From: Bryum argenteum
Lineage: Eukaryota; Streptophyta; Bryopsida; Bryales; Bryaceae
Direction of reading: 5' to 3'
Assembly: GCA_037043015.1 (NCBI GenBank)
Contig: CM073325.1
Coordinates: 10,085,001-10,149,000, forward strand
DNA: 64,000 nt
This document shows, one piece after another, positions 48,060-58,293 of the stretch; within the stretch, counting starts at the first letter, position 1; the number at the start of each line of letters is the position of its first letter. Made by a program: the position numbers and the translations under genes. The notes below the pieces were generated by a model. That model was not told where the DNA came from. It made no database searches and saw only the letters and a program-made list of their open reading frames with translations.

Positions 48060-49517
48060 ATGGACCCGGAGCCGAATCCAGAGTCGACGATGGACGAAAG
48101 GGCCCTTGCTAACGATCTACAGACAGCAGACGTGGCTGAAACCTCAAATACCAGAGACGATGATGGGGAGGGTCGAGAAGAAGAAAACGTCCCACATTCC
48201 GACCAGAACTTTACGCTTGTACAAGAGGGGGACTGCAGGTGCTTTTACATTCTCGTGGTGCACTGATAATGCCGATGGATAATGTGCAGTTGTGTCGAAA
48301 TCAGCAGAGAGGCTAGTTCTTATTATCTGCATTTGGTATCTTTATCTCCTTTGACCTTGTTAACATTGGTATTTTATTGTATTTGTTTTGTGTTCGATCG
48401 TTTCATTACAGAATTTGTTTCGATCCGGCGACACCAGAATGCCCCATAATTGAAGTCGGTTGTCAATGCAAGAATGAGTCCCGCTATGGCCATGAATCAT
48501 ACCTCACGAGGTGGTTTGTAGGACAATTGAAGAGACGTGGAACTTCGGATTGTGAAGTATGCAGGTAACATGCTTGACGAAGATGCTCTCTCACTAAAGT
48601 TGGAATTCTAAAGTCTTCTTAAATGCCTGCGCAATCTTGTCGTATTCAACCTTCATCAGCGATTTGACAATGATGAATTGATGATGAAGAATTGCGGGCA
48701 CCTGTTGTAGGAGTTCACTGGGAACACATCTTGAGACAGTTGTAAGGACGACATCCGAGGAAGCATCTCAGGCTCCAGTTGTTGGAGCATCTCAGGCTCG
48801 AGTCGTTCCGTGGATACTTATCTGGGTTGAGCTTCCAATCGAGGAACTAGATCGTCTGCAAGTGCCAATCGACACTCCAACCTTCTATCAGCTTCCGCGA
48901 GAGACAAGGCGGGATTTGATTGCTTCTATGAATAGGCAAGAGGAATTACGTCTCCGTGGTGGGACTCGTCAGATTATTGATGAGCATGCACTTGCATTAT
49001 TTCTTCCGGATACAACAGGAACGTCAGTCTTGGTGCACATTCTTTTTCATAAATAAATGCTGAAATGCCACACATCGCGCGCCAGAGCCAAGCTAGAGTC
49101 CGTGAGGCTGCCGAGCTTAGAGATCGAATTCTTGCTGGATCAGTGGAGCTCGTAGATCAGTTCCCTAGTGACGAAAGCCGAGATACCGTCGTGGATCACG
49201 ATACTGTTGCTGATATTAATAACCCTGCGCATTGGGATAGGCTTGTCGGAAGAAGCGCTGTGAACCGTTTAATGCCTTCAGGTGATCAGCCTGACAACCG
49301 GCTCAACGAGGTTTCTGAAACTGTCGACCTCCTTGCGGCAAATGCAAGTGAGGCTACGAGTGAAGGCATGCAATCTGAGTTCGTGCCACACTCCATGACT
49401 GTCGAGCCACCATCGGATGAGGATATTGGCAGAGACGCTGATGAGCGCAGAGTTCGTGGTCCTAGACAGTGGACATATGGCAGATTTCGGACATATTTGC
49501 TCCGCGACATTCCTTGA
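48060..49517 (+). pseudogene. RING-CH family copy with damaged finger and broken tail
   Basis: Exons 48060-48238 and 48412-48564 align with copy 1 without gaps, but the H-x2-C ligand pair GHQSC is GHESY, so one zinc ligand is lost (Cys to Tyr). Exon 3 starts at 48690. Compared with copy 1 it has a short in-frame duplication (GCATCTCAGGCT twice), then a TAA at 49054-49056 and a frame change caused by inserted bases near 49040-49080. The rest of the tail domain remains open at 49065-49517, ending YLLRDIP. Overall it is very similar to copy 1, so the duplication seems recent. Confidence 0.75.
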
Positions 49518-50314
49518 TCGATTGGGACTATTGTGCTACATTTATGTAGTTGATTGAATTGAAACTGTGATTTGTTCAGTTTATACTGGCTAGATTTTTG
49601 AGTGAATTGATGATGGAAGTCCTTGGAAACCACATGACCATCTTTGCAGTGGAAAGTTGTTTGATATGACAATCTTGAATAGGATGCTGATTGTCACTCT
49701 CGGGGTAGCAAAGCTCAATCGAATTGAGGTCGTTAAACGCTACAATTCAAATCATCACGGAGCAAGATGCATTATTTAAGTATATATGGACTTTGACGTG
49801 ATTTATGGACAGAGAATGGTGTGTAGAGATCGGGAGATAGCTCCATCATCAACACAGAAGATGAGAAAAAAAGTAGTTGCAGACGAAAAGAACATGTAAA
49901 ATAAAAAATACACGAAGAAAAACGGAATGACATGGTCTACGTATTGATTTGTTTACAGCATCCTCCGATGATAATTTTGTAATAGTAATATAGAATCTAA
50001 AGCAATGATGATTGAATGAGATGAGCAAAGCCTGTGAAACAATAGAGAATCCGAAGGAATTCAACAAGAGTGATAACCTCAATAGACCCGGGCGAGTAAT
50101 TATCAATTGGATTTTGAACGACTGTGTGAATTCAACCCAACGTGGAAGTGAAGGGCAATGATCAATACAAGTTCAGAACAGTGTCGAATACATCCATGAA
50201 ATTGAAGAAGTATCAATGGGGAGATCCACCGATTCAATCCTCGACCCCAATGTGGTCGTCAAAGGATTGCTAAGATTTTAAAGTCTATCTACTCTTGTAC
50301 ATAACAATTGCAGT
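49518..50314. other. Intergenic region
   Basis: To about 49740 it repeats the downstream flank of copy 1. The rest is AT-rich and shows no gene. Confidence 0.45.
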
Positions 50315-50893
50315 CTAAGCTCGCAGAAGCCGGCGACGGTTCTTTCCATCCATCTCAGAGTTGGCGAGAAACTTGCTAACACTTTGATAAGAACGAAGAG
50401 GCAAAATGAAGGGCAACAACGCCGTGGAGATATTAGGGATGATGTTCCGAGAATTAGGAAAGTCCATCTCCCCCTTCCAAGACTTCGGGAAGTAACAGCA
50501 CAAATCACCATTCCGCCTATTCCTCCATTGGCAGTCATCAACCATTAGTAAACGGTCGGGACGGCAAACTCTCCAGATCGGGTGATCCTTCGTTAAGCGG
50601 AGCAAAAGTTTTTGGCAGTAAGGGTACCAGTCCGGATTGTTGCACTTATTCCGTCCATAGACAAATAATAGCTTCGCTCGAATGTCATGGGGAAGTAAAT
50701 AGTCGATAACAAGACGTAATCGACCTATAGGCATAGAAGACCAGATGCCAACATGAAAATGCTTAAGGAGAATCCGAAAGAAAGAATGCAGTCCAGGCCG
50801 TCGACGGATTCTTTTTAAGTCGAACTGAGTTGGGTTACTTCCTCCGTAATCTTCGAAGCAAAGGACACCATTGACTGAGAACACAATCACATT
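50315..50893 (-). CDS. FCP1/NIF-like phosphatase fold, partial or degenerate
   Basis: After a possible acceptor (CATGCAG/AATGTG at 50894) a frame of about 192 codons runs to a stop at 50315. It shows the plant FCP1-like HAD pattern: NVIVFSVNGVLC at the catalytic loop, RRPGLHSFFRILLKHFHVGI, WSSMPIGRLRLVIDYLL, KLLFVYGRNKCN and RLLMVDDCQWRN. The catalytic aspartates are missing (SVN instead of DxD or DxN), so hydrolase activity is unlikely. No upstream exon with the N-terminus was found. It could be a pseudogene or the last exon of an undetected gene. Confidence 0.55.
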   Translation of the reverse strand, partial: NVIVFSVNGVLCFEDYGGSNPTQFDLKRIRRRPGLHSFFRILLKHFHVGIWSSMPIGRLRLVIDYLLPHDIRAKLLFVYGRNKCNNPDWYPYCQKLLLRLTKDHPIWRVCRPDRLLMVDDCQWRNRRNGDLCCYFPKSWKGEMDFPNSRNIIPNISTALLPFILPLRSYQSVSKFLANSEMDGKNRRRLLRA

Positions 50894-51496
50894 CTGCATG
50901 AACACGACACATTCAGAAAATGTTAGCAAAAGAGATTAGAAATAAAAATTGAGGAAGAATATCAGGGGATTCCCACTTGCTGTAAGGACAGACACTCCCT
51001 TATAATCGATGGCAGTCAGAGTAAACTCATCACAACAAAAGAACGACAATATAAGAGAATGGATAAGAAAAGGGTAAAGTCGAACAAAGTGAAACCTTCT
51101 GTATGGTGCTTGTAGGTGCTAAGTAAACAGACATAGATATGGATAACCTAGTGGCAGACGAGATAAAAAACCAAGTGTAAGTGGAGAAAACTAATCTAAA
51201 ACCCCATATTCGTTATATTGGGAAATATGCAGGACTTTGGGAGTTTTAAGAGTAGATAATCATCTGAAATATCTATGAATTTTAAGTATAAAGTACTAGA
51301 TGATGCATCAAACATGATATAAATATATGTAAAGAGAGACATAGCTTTGAAAAAACAATAAAAAAAGAATGGGAATAAAAGAATATTCCATTTATTCGCT
51401 TGTAAGTATCAAATCATGATTCACAAAATATGCCATGTAAGAGCGATGACTATCAAATCTATACAAAATTACTTCTGTAGTTAATAGATGTAACTA
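50894..51496. other. Spacer
   Basis: AT-rich, no gene seen. A CTAAAACCCCATATTCGTTA near 51200 resembles one end of the 42083-42328 MITE, but no partner end was found. Confidence 0.4.
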
Positions 51497-52246
51497 CTAC
51501 GGAGTTCCACCATAAGCAACAGTACGAGATTGGATGAATGCTCGTTGTCGCCGTTGTGTCCAGCTAGAATCAATGTCTTGCATCAATGGACTATCAAGAA
51601 GGCGTTGCAGTCTTTCGCGACGCCGGTCCTCAATGCTTGACTTAGGCAGCGAGTGACGGCGGTTTTCTGACGAAAGTTTGATTGCTCGTTGTTCCGTAGA
51701 CTCCAAAGGACATGCATTTGGACTCTCTAAAATAGGACCCTGGACAAAATGAAACAATGGCATTTGTTATAAGTGAACGAGCGAATAGATACATACATGC
51801 AATAGGTAGCATAAGAGTACAATGTCTAAGAATTGTGTAACATATAAGTGTGTAAAGCAGTAATTCTACAAATAGTTATTCGTTATTGCAAATACTTAAC
51901 TCAAGAGCACTAAATGCACAGTGGAACAAACCTTTACAAAAGCTTCACCAGAAATATCCGCATCAATGTCGTATAACATACGCTTCGTAGGCGTACATGT
52001 AATTTGAAGAGGAGACCCAATCTGATTTATTGTTGGAGGCGACACAGGGGAAGCCGATTGCAACACCTTTGGAGGTGTTGACTTAGTGACAGGGCTGTTA
52101 ACTACTCCATCTTCAACTGCCATTGTAGAGAAATCCATGGTAGATTGAGCCGTTTCAGCAGACTGCAATAATCGTCCTCTACTCCGAAGTGAAGGCCCGA
52201 AATCCGCAGCAATCATCAGAGAATCCACAGAAGCACGACAATCACC
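51497..52246 (-). CDS. Two exons of an unrecognised protein
   Basis: Exons 52246-51932 and 51739-51497 join in phase 0 with good sites (CGCAG/GGT, AAG/GTTTGT, TCCAG/GGT) and give 185 residues to the stop. The sequence is Ser-, Pro- and Thr-rich (SPVTKSTPPKVLQSASPVSP) and ends with a basic helix (SIEDRRRERLQRLLDSP). These may be 3' exons of the FCP1-like gene upstream, but I find no donor in that gene in the required phase before its stop. They may also be a separate gene whose start I cannot place. Confidence 0.4.
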
Positions 52247-52402
52247 CTGCGTAATCTATTTCAACAATTTTTCAAACTGAAAATTCAGAAACAAATGAAA
52301 AGTCCTACAAAGCTACTACGGGAGGCTCACATCGTAAGATACAAATTCAACTTAAAGTCAAAGGGTCGAAAATTACTTGACAGTAGAATATAAAATAATT
52401 TT

Positions 52403-53568
52403 TCATTCTATTAATGCCTTTTGTATATCATTATACAGATCTAATGATGCACGATCATCATATAACATGGCACGTCCAAATGGTAACGATGACGGAAACT
52501 TGCTAAGGGAACCGTCAAACTCATGGAACTCTAACAGATACGGCAAAATCTCATCTAACAAAATAGAATCCTCGTGTGCCCTATTGTCCTTGTGAGACCA
52601 GGATGGTAGTAAAATAACATTTTCCCGCTGATTAAGCACGTGCTTAACTGGACTATCATCTATGATGAGCGTATTAGCCTCTGTATAAAAACCATCAAAA
52701 CTATTGAAGAGATGAGCTGACAAGGTCTTAAGGAAGATAGACTTCTGAGTTCCCGGTTCCTTCATGAACAATGGTCTGCTCCCACCAGATTTCAAGGGAA
52801 TCATGTCACAGTCTTCTTGACCAAGAATTCGTAGTGGTCTTATAGGGATTATAGGACCGAAGAGAAATTCACAAATGGCCACTGTGGTTGTTCTCATCAT
52901 CGAACTCCAAACCGTAATGGTAGCAAACGATGCCACCCGAGAGAGGAAGTCCTTACAGTTGGGCCTCACCCATACAAGCTTCTTCCCCACCTCGGTTGGC
53001 AACGTGGCTGAGTGAATACGGAAGTCCCGATTTCTGTATCCTTTAGCTTCCCAAAATGGGGAACAACTGCAGAGGATACCATTGAGGTCGAGAACAACAT
53101 TTAACCAAGTACCGGAGGATTTGCTTGGAACCCGACCTATGTCTTCTCTAGAAATTAAATCATTGACCGATGCTTCGTTGACCTGAAATGAAAACGGCGC
53201 ACCACGACAAAATTACTGGGGAGCTTTCGTCACTGGTGCGATGAATTCAAGGTCAGAAACATAAAACACATCGCAACGAAGGCATGGGGTGAGAGTAGTG
53301 TTTGTAGAGCAGAAAATACCTGATTATCATAATTGCTCTCCTCTAAGTCAACTCGGACACCCATTGACCCGAGCGACTGCTCAGTGCAATCTATCTCATC
53401 ACGGACAGCAACCACATTCTCTGTATGTGGGACATTATGCATCTTAAGTGTGTTCTCCACGGATGGAACCCGCTCATGGTCATAACATTCAAGCGTGACA
53501 TCATCCATGACTGGAACATCGATTGCTTCGTCATCCAAATTAACATCTGGCAAGCAATACAAATTCAT
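52403..53568 (-). CDS. FCP1/NIF-like HAD-fold protein
   Basis: Two exons (53568-53320 and 53182-52403) join in phase 0 and give 342 aa. The first ~85 residues are acidic. The HAD core follows: NVVLDLNGILC (catalytic loop with Asp then Asn in place of the second Asp), KLVWVRPNCKDFLSRV, ITVWSSM, SIFLKTLSAHLFN and NTLIIDDSP, ending with the family's PFGRAM and helix. The DLNG variant is typical of a plant group of FCP1-like proteins (as I recall from Arabidopsis), whose phosphatase activity is unproven. It is next to a second, more degenerate copy. The upstream frame starts with TTG, so ATG 53568 was chosen. Confidence 0.7.
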
Positions 53569-53640
53569 GGAATCAGGAAACAATAAGATGGAGGAAATAA
53601 AATATGGGAGCCATCAAGATGCAGATAGAAAAAAGGGCAA

Positions 53641-53667
53641 CAGTTTAGCTCGAGTCGAGCTAAACTG
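53641..53667. repeat. Single copy of the 27-bp palindrome
   Basis: CAGTTTAGCTCGA, a central G, then the exact reverse complement. It lies 118 bases beyond the stop of the GQH/methyltransferase-like gene, probably in its 3' UTR. Confidence 0.95.
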
Positions 53668-53784
53668 CAGAATAGTAAAGGCCTGTATTAATTACAAAAA
53701 AATGTCTGAGTTCGATACAAAATTTCACATGTATATGTGTTTTCCGGCATTTACAGCTTAAATACTATACACTCGATCCAAAAT

Positions 53785-56700
53785 CTAAGTTGAAGGAGGA
53801 CCTGGAGATTCTTCTTCTTCGTCACCCACTGGTCCTCTTTCAGGTACGGGAGAGGAAGGCGTAGGTGCGGGAGGCTCGGTAGTTGGAGGCGGCAGAGACG
53901 GAAGTGGTTGCAGGGATGCAGGATCAGCACGGGTAGCAGTGGTTGCCATTGCCCGCACCGAAGATAATGCGTGGCCAGCCGTTAAACTCTCAAACATCTG
54001 CATCAAAGTGTCATGGCGTTCTTGTTCCCTCTTTTCGCGTTCCCGCTGCTCAAGGTTCTGCTGTGTGAGGAGCTCTTCCAACTTCTTCCGGTGTGCCATC
54101 TCCTCCTCAACCTTGCGCTGTAGTGCTGCCAATTCAGCACTCTCCTCGGCCTTGAATCTACTTGAGGGTGAGTCCCTCGACAGCGGATTACGTTTCCGCT
54201 TAGCACTCCCTCTGCCTCCTCCTCGCCCGGGAGCAGTCCGCGACTCCTGCGGTGTCCGAGGGGTCGTGTCGATTTCCATGTACTGCTCTTCGTCATCCCC
54301 TCCGGAACAAAGGCTGTAAGTGCTGCCTTCAACGTGAAGTTGCCTTCCACTTGACCCAGAGTCCTCCTGGTTGGGGACGTCTGCCTCATCCTCGAGTGCC
54401 TCGTCATCCAAAGACGCTACAGCTTTGCGCTTGCCTTTCAAGAGCATGGCGCCAACCTCCGGGAACTCGACTTTGTCGACAAAGTACCCGCTGACGGAGA
54501 AGTCAGTAGGATCCAGGGTAAGCCCTTCATTGTACGCCTGGTCGATGTCCTCTCTATCTTCGGCGTCAAAAATAGCGTAGGCGTCAAGAGACAACATCTA
54601 CAACGAAAACAGCGCAGCATCAAGAACTGATATAATCTGTAAGTAAAGCGGAAATTGTTCGGGAACAAGCTAGACGGTTTAGCTCGAGTCGAGCTAAACT
54701 ATCATGCAGTTTAGCTCGGGTCGAGCTAAACTGTCATGCAGTTTAGCTCGACTCGAGCTAAACTGTAGGGGTTCCTATGCGATCGAAGATAATCGGGTTT
54801 TGGTACTGCGAAGCTTACCATGCTTGCGCAAACTGCTTTCCCGCCTGCGTAGACAAGAAAGATATTCTCTTGCTCCTGACAGAATAGCTGGATGACCTGC
54901 AAATAGAAATCCATCCGTAACTCGATCGGGTACATGTGGTACCGTGACTCGTTGTATTTCCGTGGCTTCTCATAAAGCGCGTGCTTTGGAGCGCGGTACT
55001 CTGCATGAGGCATACGCGCGAGGTTCACGTTTCCCCGGATCATGAAGAGAAGACGCACCGGCTCCGAGGCTTGCTTCGCTTTCGCGTTGTATCCGGCGAG
55101 CCGTTCGTGCGGGGATGGATAGTACATCGACGGGATCAGCTTATAATTCCCTGGGAAGAATTCAGGATTGGTCGCGAACGCCTCAACTTGCGCATATTCA
55201 CTGTCACCCCCGCAAATAAATAACCAGCAGGGCACATCTTTCAGAGCTGGCTTGTTCTGGGACGACAGGATCGCCATGAACATTTCGAAGAATGGGTGGT
55301 CAGGCGAGGAATCAGCTGAGGTACTACAACTACCCGGAACCAATCTGAAGTCGATGATCCCGACGTTCATCTCCGGTGCAGGTTCTGCCCATTTGTTTTC
55401 AGGCCAGTCTTTCAGCCTCTGTGGTGTTTTGCGCTCGAAGGAACGGAATATGAGAGTACCAACCGGGCCAGTAAACTTTTCGCGCTTCTCCAGAAAAACC
55501 TCGAAGAACCTCTTCGCGTAGGGAGAGAGATCTTCGCAGCTGGTGTTCCTGTGCTGGGTTTGCCTTTGGTCCGCGTAGAACTTATCAGGTATCCCCCATT
55601 CCAGGAGTGCGCGCTTTGAGGCCTTCGTGACGTGGAAATCTTTCTTGAATTTCTTCCACGCGACCACGTCGAACTCGTTGTTCTTGAAGATTCCCAGTTC
55701 AGGTCTGATCTTGTGGATCTGAAGCTGGGCGGTCGCCTTACGCTTCAACCGTTCAACGTACTCCTTCACGGAGTAGCAATCTTCAAGAAGTGTTACTGGT
55801 TGTTTGAGAGTAACCTTCGGGTATTCCAGTTTACGTGACGGACCTGATCTATTCAACATATGTGAACAGAGTTTTCTATGGTCCGACTCCGAGAGGTTAC
55901 CGAGGTTCTTAAAAAACTCCCTCGACAAGGTTTGATCGCTGTCCGGTTTAAACCCTGGCTTGTCACATAACTGCCTCAAAGAGTAGGGGTCGATAAGCGT
56001 GCCTTGGGCGACACTTCCGATCAACTCTGCCCACAGGTTCCAGAGATCTTCAGGAAAGGTGATAATCTTCAGCTCATTCGTTAGGGACAAGACCTTGTGC
56101 TTCACCTCTCCTTGGGCCTTGGCAACGTCAATTATGGCGAACCTATGTTGGATGGAGTCCACGAATTTCTGCAACGCCACAAGTAAGATGTCAGAGTGGT
56201 AGAAAGCGGAAGCTTTTTCTTTCGCTTGCATATGGAATTCAATAGCTGTAAATATTTTTAGTTTATTAAGCAGATAGGACAGTTTAGCTCGACTCGAGCT
56301 AAACTGTCACAGTTTAGCTCGAGTCGAGCTAAACTGTCTTTGCTGTTTAGCTGGACACGACATTAAGTGCATAGACAGTTTAGCTCGACTCGAGCTAAAC
56401 TGCAATTACAGTTTAGCTCGAGTCGAGCTAAACTGTCTTCGATGTTCAGCTGGACACGACATAAACTGCATAGACAGTTTAGCTCGATTCGAGCTAAACT
56501 GAAACGACAGTTTAGCTCGAGTCGAGCTAAACTGTCTTTGCTATTTAGCTTGACACAACCTATACTGCATAGACAGTTTAGCTCGACTCGAGCTAAACTG
56601 TAATGACAGTTTAGCTCGAATCGAGCTAAACTGTAATGAGAGTTTAGCTCGACTCTAGTTACACTGTTACAGGAAACAATTTGCTATGATAGTAAATAGG

Positions 56701-58204
56701 TGTGATGCGACATGAGTTACCACTTACGTCGAAATTTGCGAATTGTGACACAACTCGCTTTGTTTGTACGCGCTTATCCGCCACCCCAGCTGCTGCATGT
56801 CTGTTCGCTGGGCGCCCGTAATTCTCCCACACAGTGCGGGCGGCAAGGATGTTCGATGCCCATGTCGGCTTAAATGGAGTGAAGTGGTTCACTCTGTTAT
56901 AAAACGCCGAAATCTTGCGGAGCTTAGCTTCATCCTTTGTCCAAACTACGAAAGCTGACCATACCCGGAAGTCTTTTCGGATCGTCTCTGGGACATTGGA
57001 CTCAAGCATCTGCTTTGAGGCGGCAACGCTGTGCTGGCCGTTGATGATCCAAAACTGGCAGTCCTGCATATCTTCCAGGCCGTTCGGCTTCACATCCAGT
57101 TTGGGCATGACGCAGAGCGTTTGCTTCTGGGACCTGTCGGGCATATTGATGAGATAATTCATCAAGTCTGTTTTGCCCTTCTTCTCGAAAGCCCGAATGG
57201 TCCATTCGGGGGGGGGACTCGATCATCCTCATCAAGTCGACCTCTATCTTTGTGTCAGGTTTCGGAAATACGAAACAGTCCTGACAGTCCGTGAAGAACT
57301 TCTGATAGATTAAGTTGACGTTCTCGAAGTCGATCTCCTCCACGGTGTTGACGTTCTTTGGAATGCATTTAATAGCATCGTTCAAAGCCGTTAGAGCATC
57401 CTCCTCGGGGATGAGCATGTTCTTTTTCTTCTTCGCCTCGGTCGACTTCTTCACGGGAGCTTCTCTCCTTATTAGAGGCGAGTCTGTAGTCGTGGTGGTT
57501 GTTGGAGTGGGCCTAGTTGCACGTTGCGTGCGCGTTGGGGTCCTGCTCTGTACGCCGCTCCTGGTTGCAGTCAGCCCAGATCCCTCCAGTGCCGCTTTCC
57601 CTTTCATGTGTATAGTCTTTGCCGTAATCTCAGCGTGTGTGAGAGCAGAGACTACGGATCGCAGTTTGATGGCGAGCTGCTTGGCCTTCAGCTCTCCCCC
57701 TTGTTTGGTGTGCCATGCTTTCATAAGCATATCCTGTTTCAGTGTGGTTTTGATATCGTCGAAACTGGACGGCTCCAAACTCTCAACTAACTGGCCCAGC
57801 TCAAAACCAGTCTGCTTGATGTCGATCAGTATGGTGTAGTTGTATGCTTGCTCCTTGTCCTTCTCCTTGAAGGTTGTTAGAGTAGCAATGATTTCTTTCT
57901 CCGTTTCGTGATCGAAGTCCGTGAGCTTGGAATCCATGTCGATGGAAATGGGGTCTTCTACGTTTCCTTCGTAGGTCACGACGAGTGTAAGGAATGCTGT
58001 ATACGGAATCCATCTGGCCGACCAGGACACAACTTTTGATGGGTCCTTGAATTCCCAGCAGTCCAACTGCTTCGTGTCGTCGCCATCGTCCTCGTCAACA
58101 TCCGATGGCCTAAGCTTGAAGAAGTGTTGGAGCGCCTCCATGACTCGTGCCTTCTCCTGACTGTGAATGGACATTGAATTAGTTGATGGAATGCCATGTA
58201 GCAT
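53785..58204 (-). CDS. Large GQH (ParB-like) and methyltransferase-like protein, frameshifted
   Basis: Three exons: 58204-56721, 56245-54819 and 54597-53785, phase-consistent, about 1240 codons once the shift at the G9 run (57208-57216) is allowed for. The N-terminal part is acidic (SDVDEDDGDDTKQ). The middle has DCQFWIINGQHSVAASKQM, which resembles the GQH(R) motif of ParB-like and DGQHR proteins. Exon 2 ends PIELRMDFYLQVIQLF and NIFLVYAGGKAVCASM; joined to MLSLDAYAIFDAED in exon 3 this looks like the motif-I region of a permuted DNA methyltransferase. A DPPY motif is not evident (IDFRL at the likely place), so activity is doubtful. The tail has a nuclear signal (AKRKRN), a coiled coil and a Pro-rich end. 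I do not know this architecture as a named family. Junction 1 uses GTAACT (A/GTGG/GTAACT) because it fits phase; the stronger GTAAGT does not. Leader, introns and 3' flank hold palindromes. Confidence 0.6.
54598..54818 (-). repeat. Intron 2 with three 27-bp palindromes
   Basis: Palindrome copies lie at 54675-54700 (first base pair altered), 54707-54733 (one arm A to G, a G-U pair in RNA) and 54739-54765. They occupy the middle of a 221-bp GT-AG intron (ATG/GTAAGC, TTGTAG/ATG). Short TCATG spacers separate them, spacing 32 bp. Confidence 0.9.
56280..56665 (-). repeat. Intron 1 array: eight palindromes in ~99-bp double units
   Basis: Copies start at 56280, 56310, 56376, 56409, 56475, 56508, 56574 and 56606, with a decayed ninth at 56641. 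Spacing alternates about 33 and 66 bp, so the higher-order unit is a pair of palindromes plus a spacer containing TTAGCTGGACACGACAT and TGCATAGA. The array fills most of intron 1 (56246-56720) of the minus-strand gene. Confidence 0.93.
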
Positions 58205-58293
58205 AGATTATAGTTCTTTCTAGTACTTGTAATTAGCTTATCTTTACGTTTTCATGTCCATACAGCTAGAAGACTTTGACTGACTACTTGAAA
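58205..58293 (-). promoter_or_regulatory. Short leader between start codon and palindrome array
   Basis: The sequence directly upstream of ATG 58204. A CATTCACAG acceptor-like site just downstream (near 58160) leaves open that the first coding exon begins there and that the array is in a leader intron. Confidence 0.35.

Noticed and set aside
56367-56603. Open frame with repeated FSSTRAKL residues, and SLARVELN frames elsewhere
   Set aside because: These are translations of the 27-bp palindrome, whose length is divisible by three; they lie in an intron or leader.
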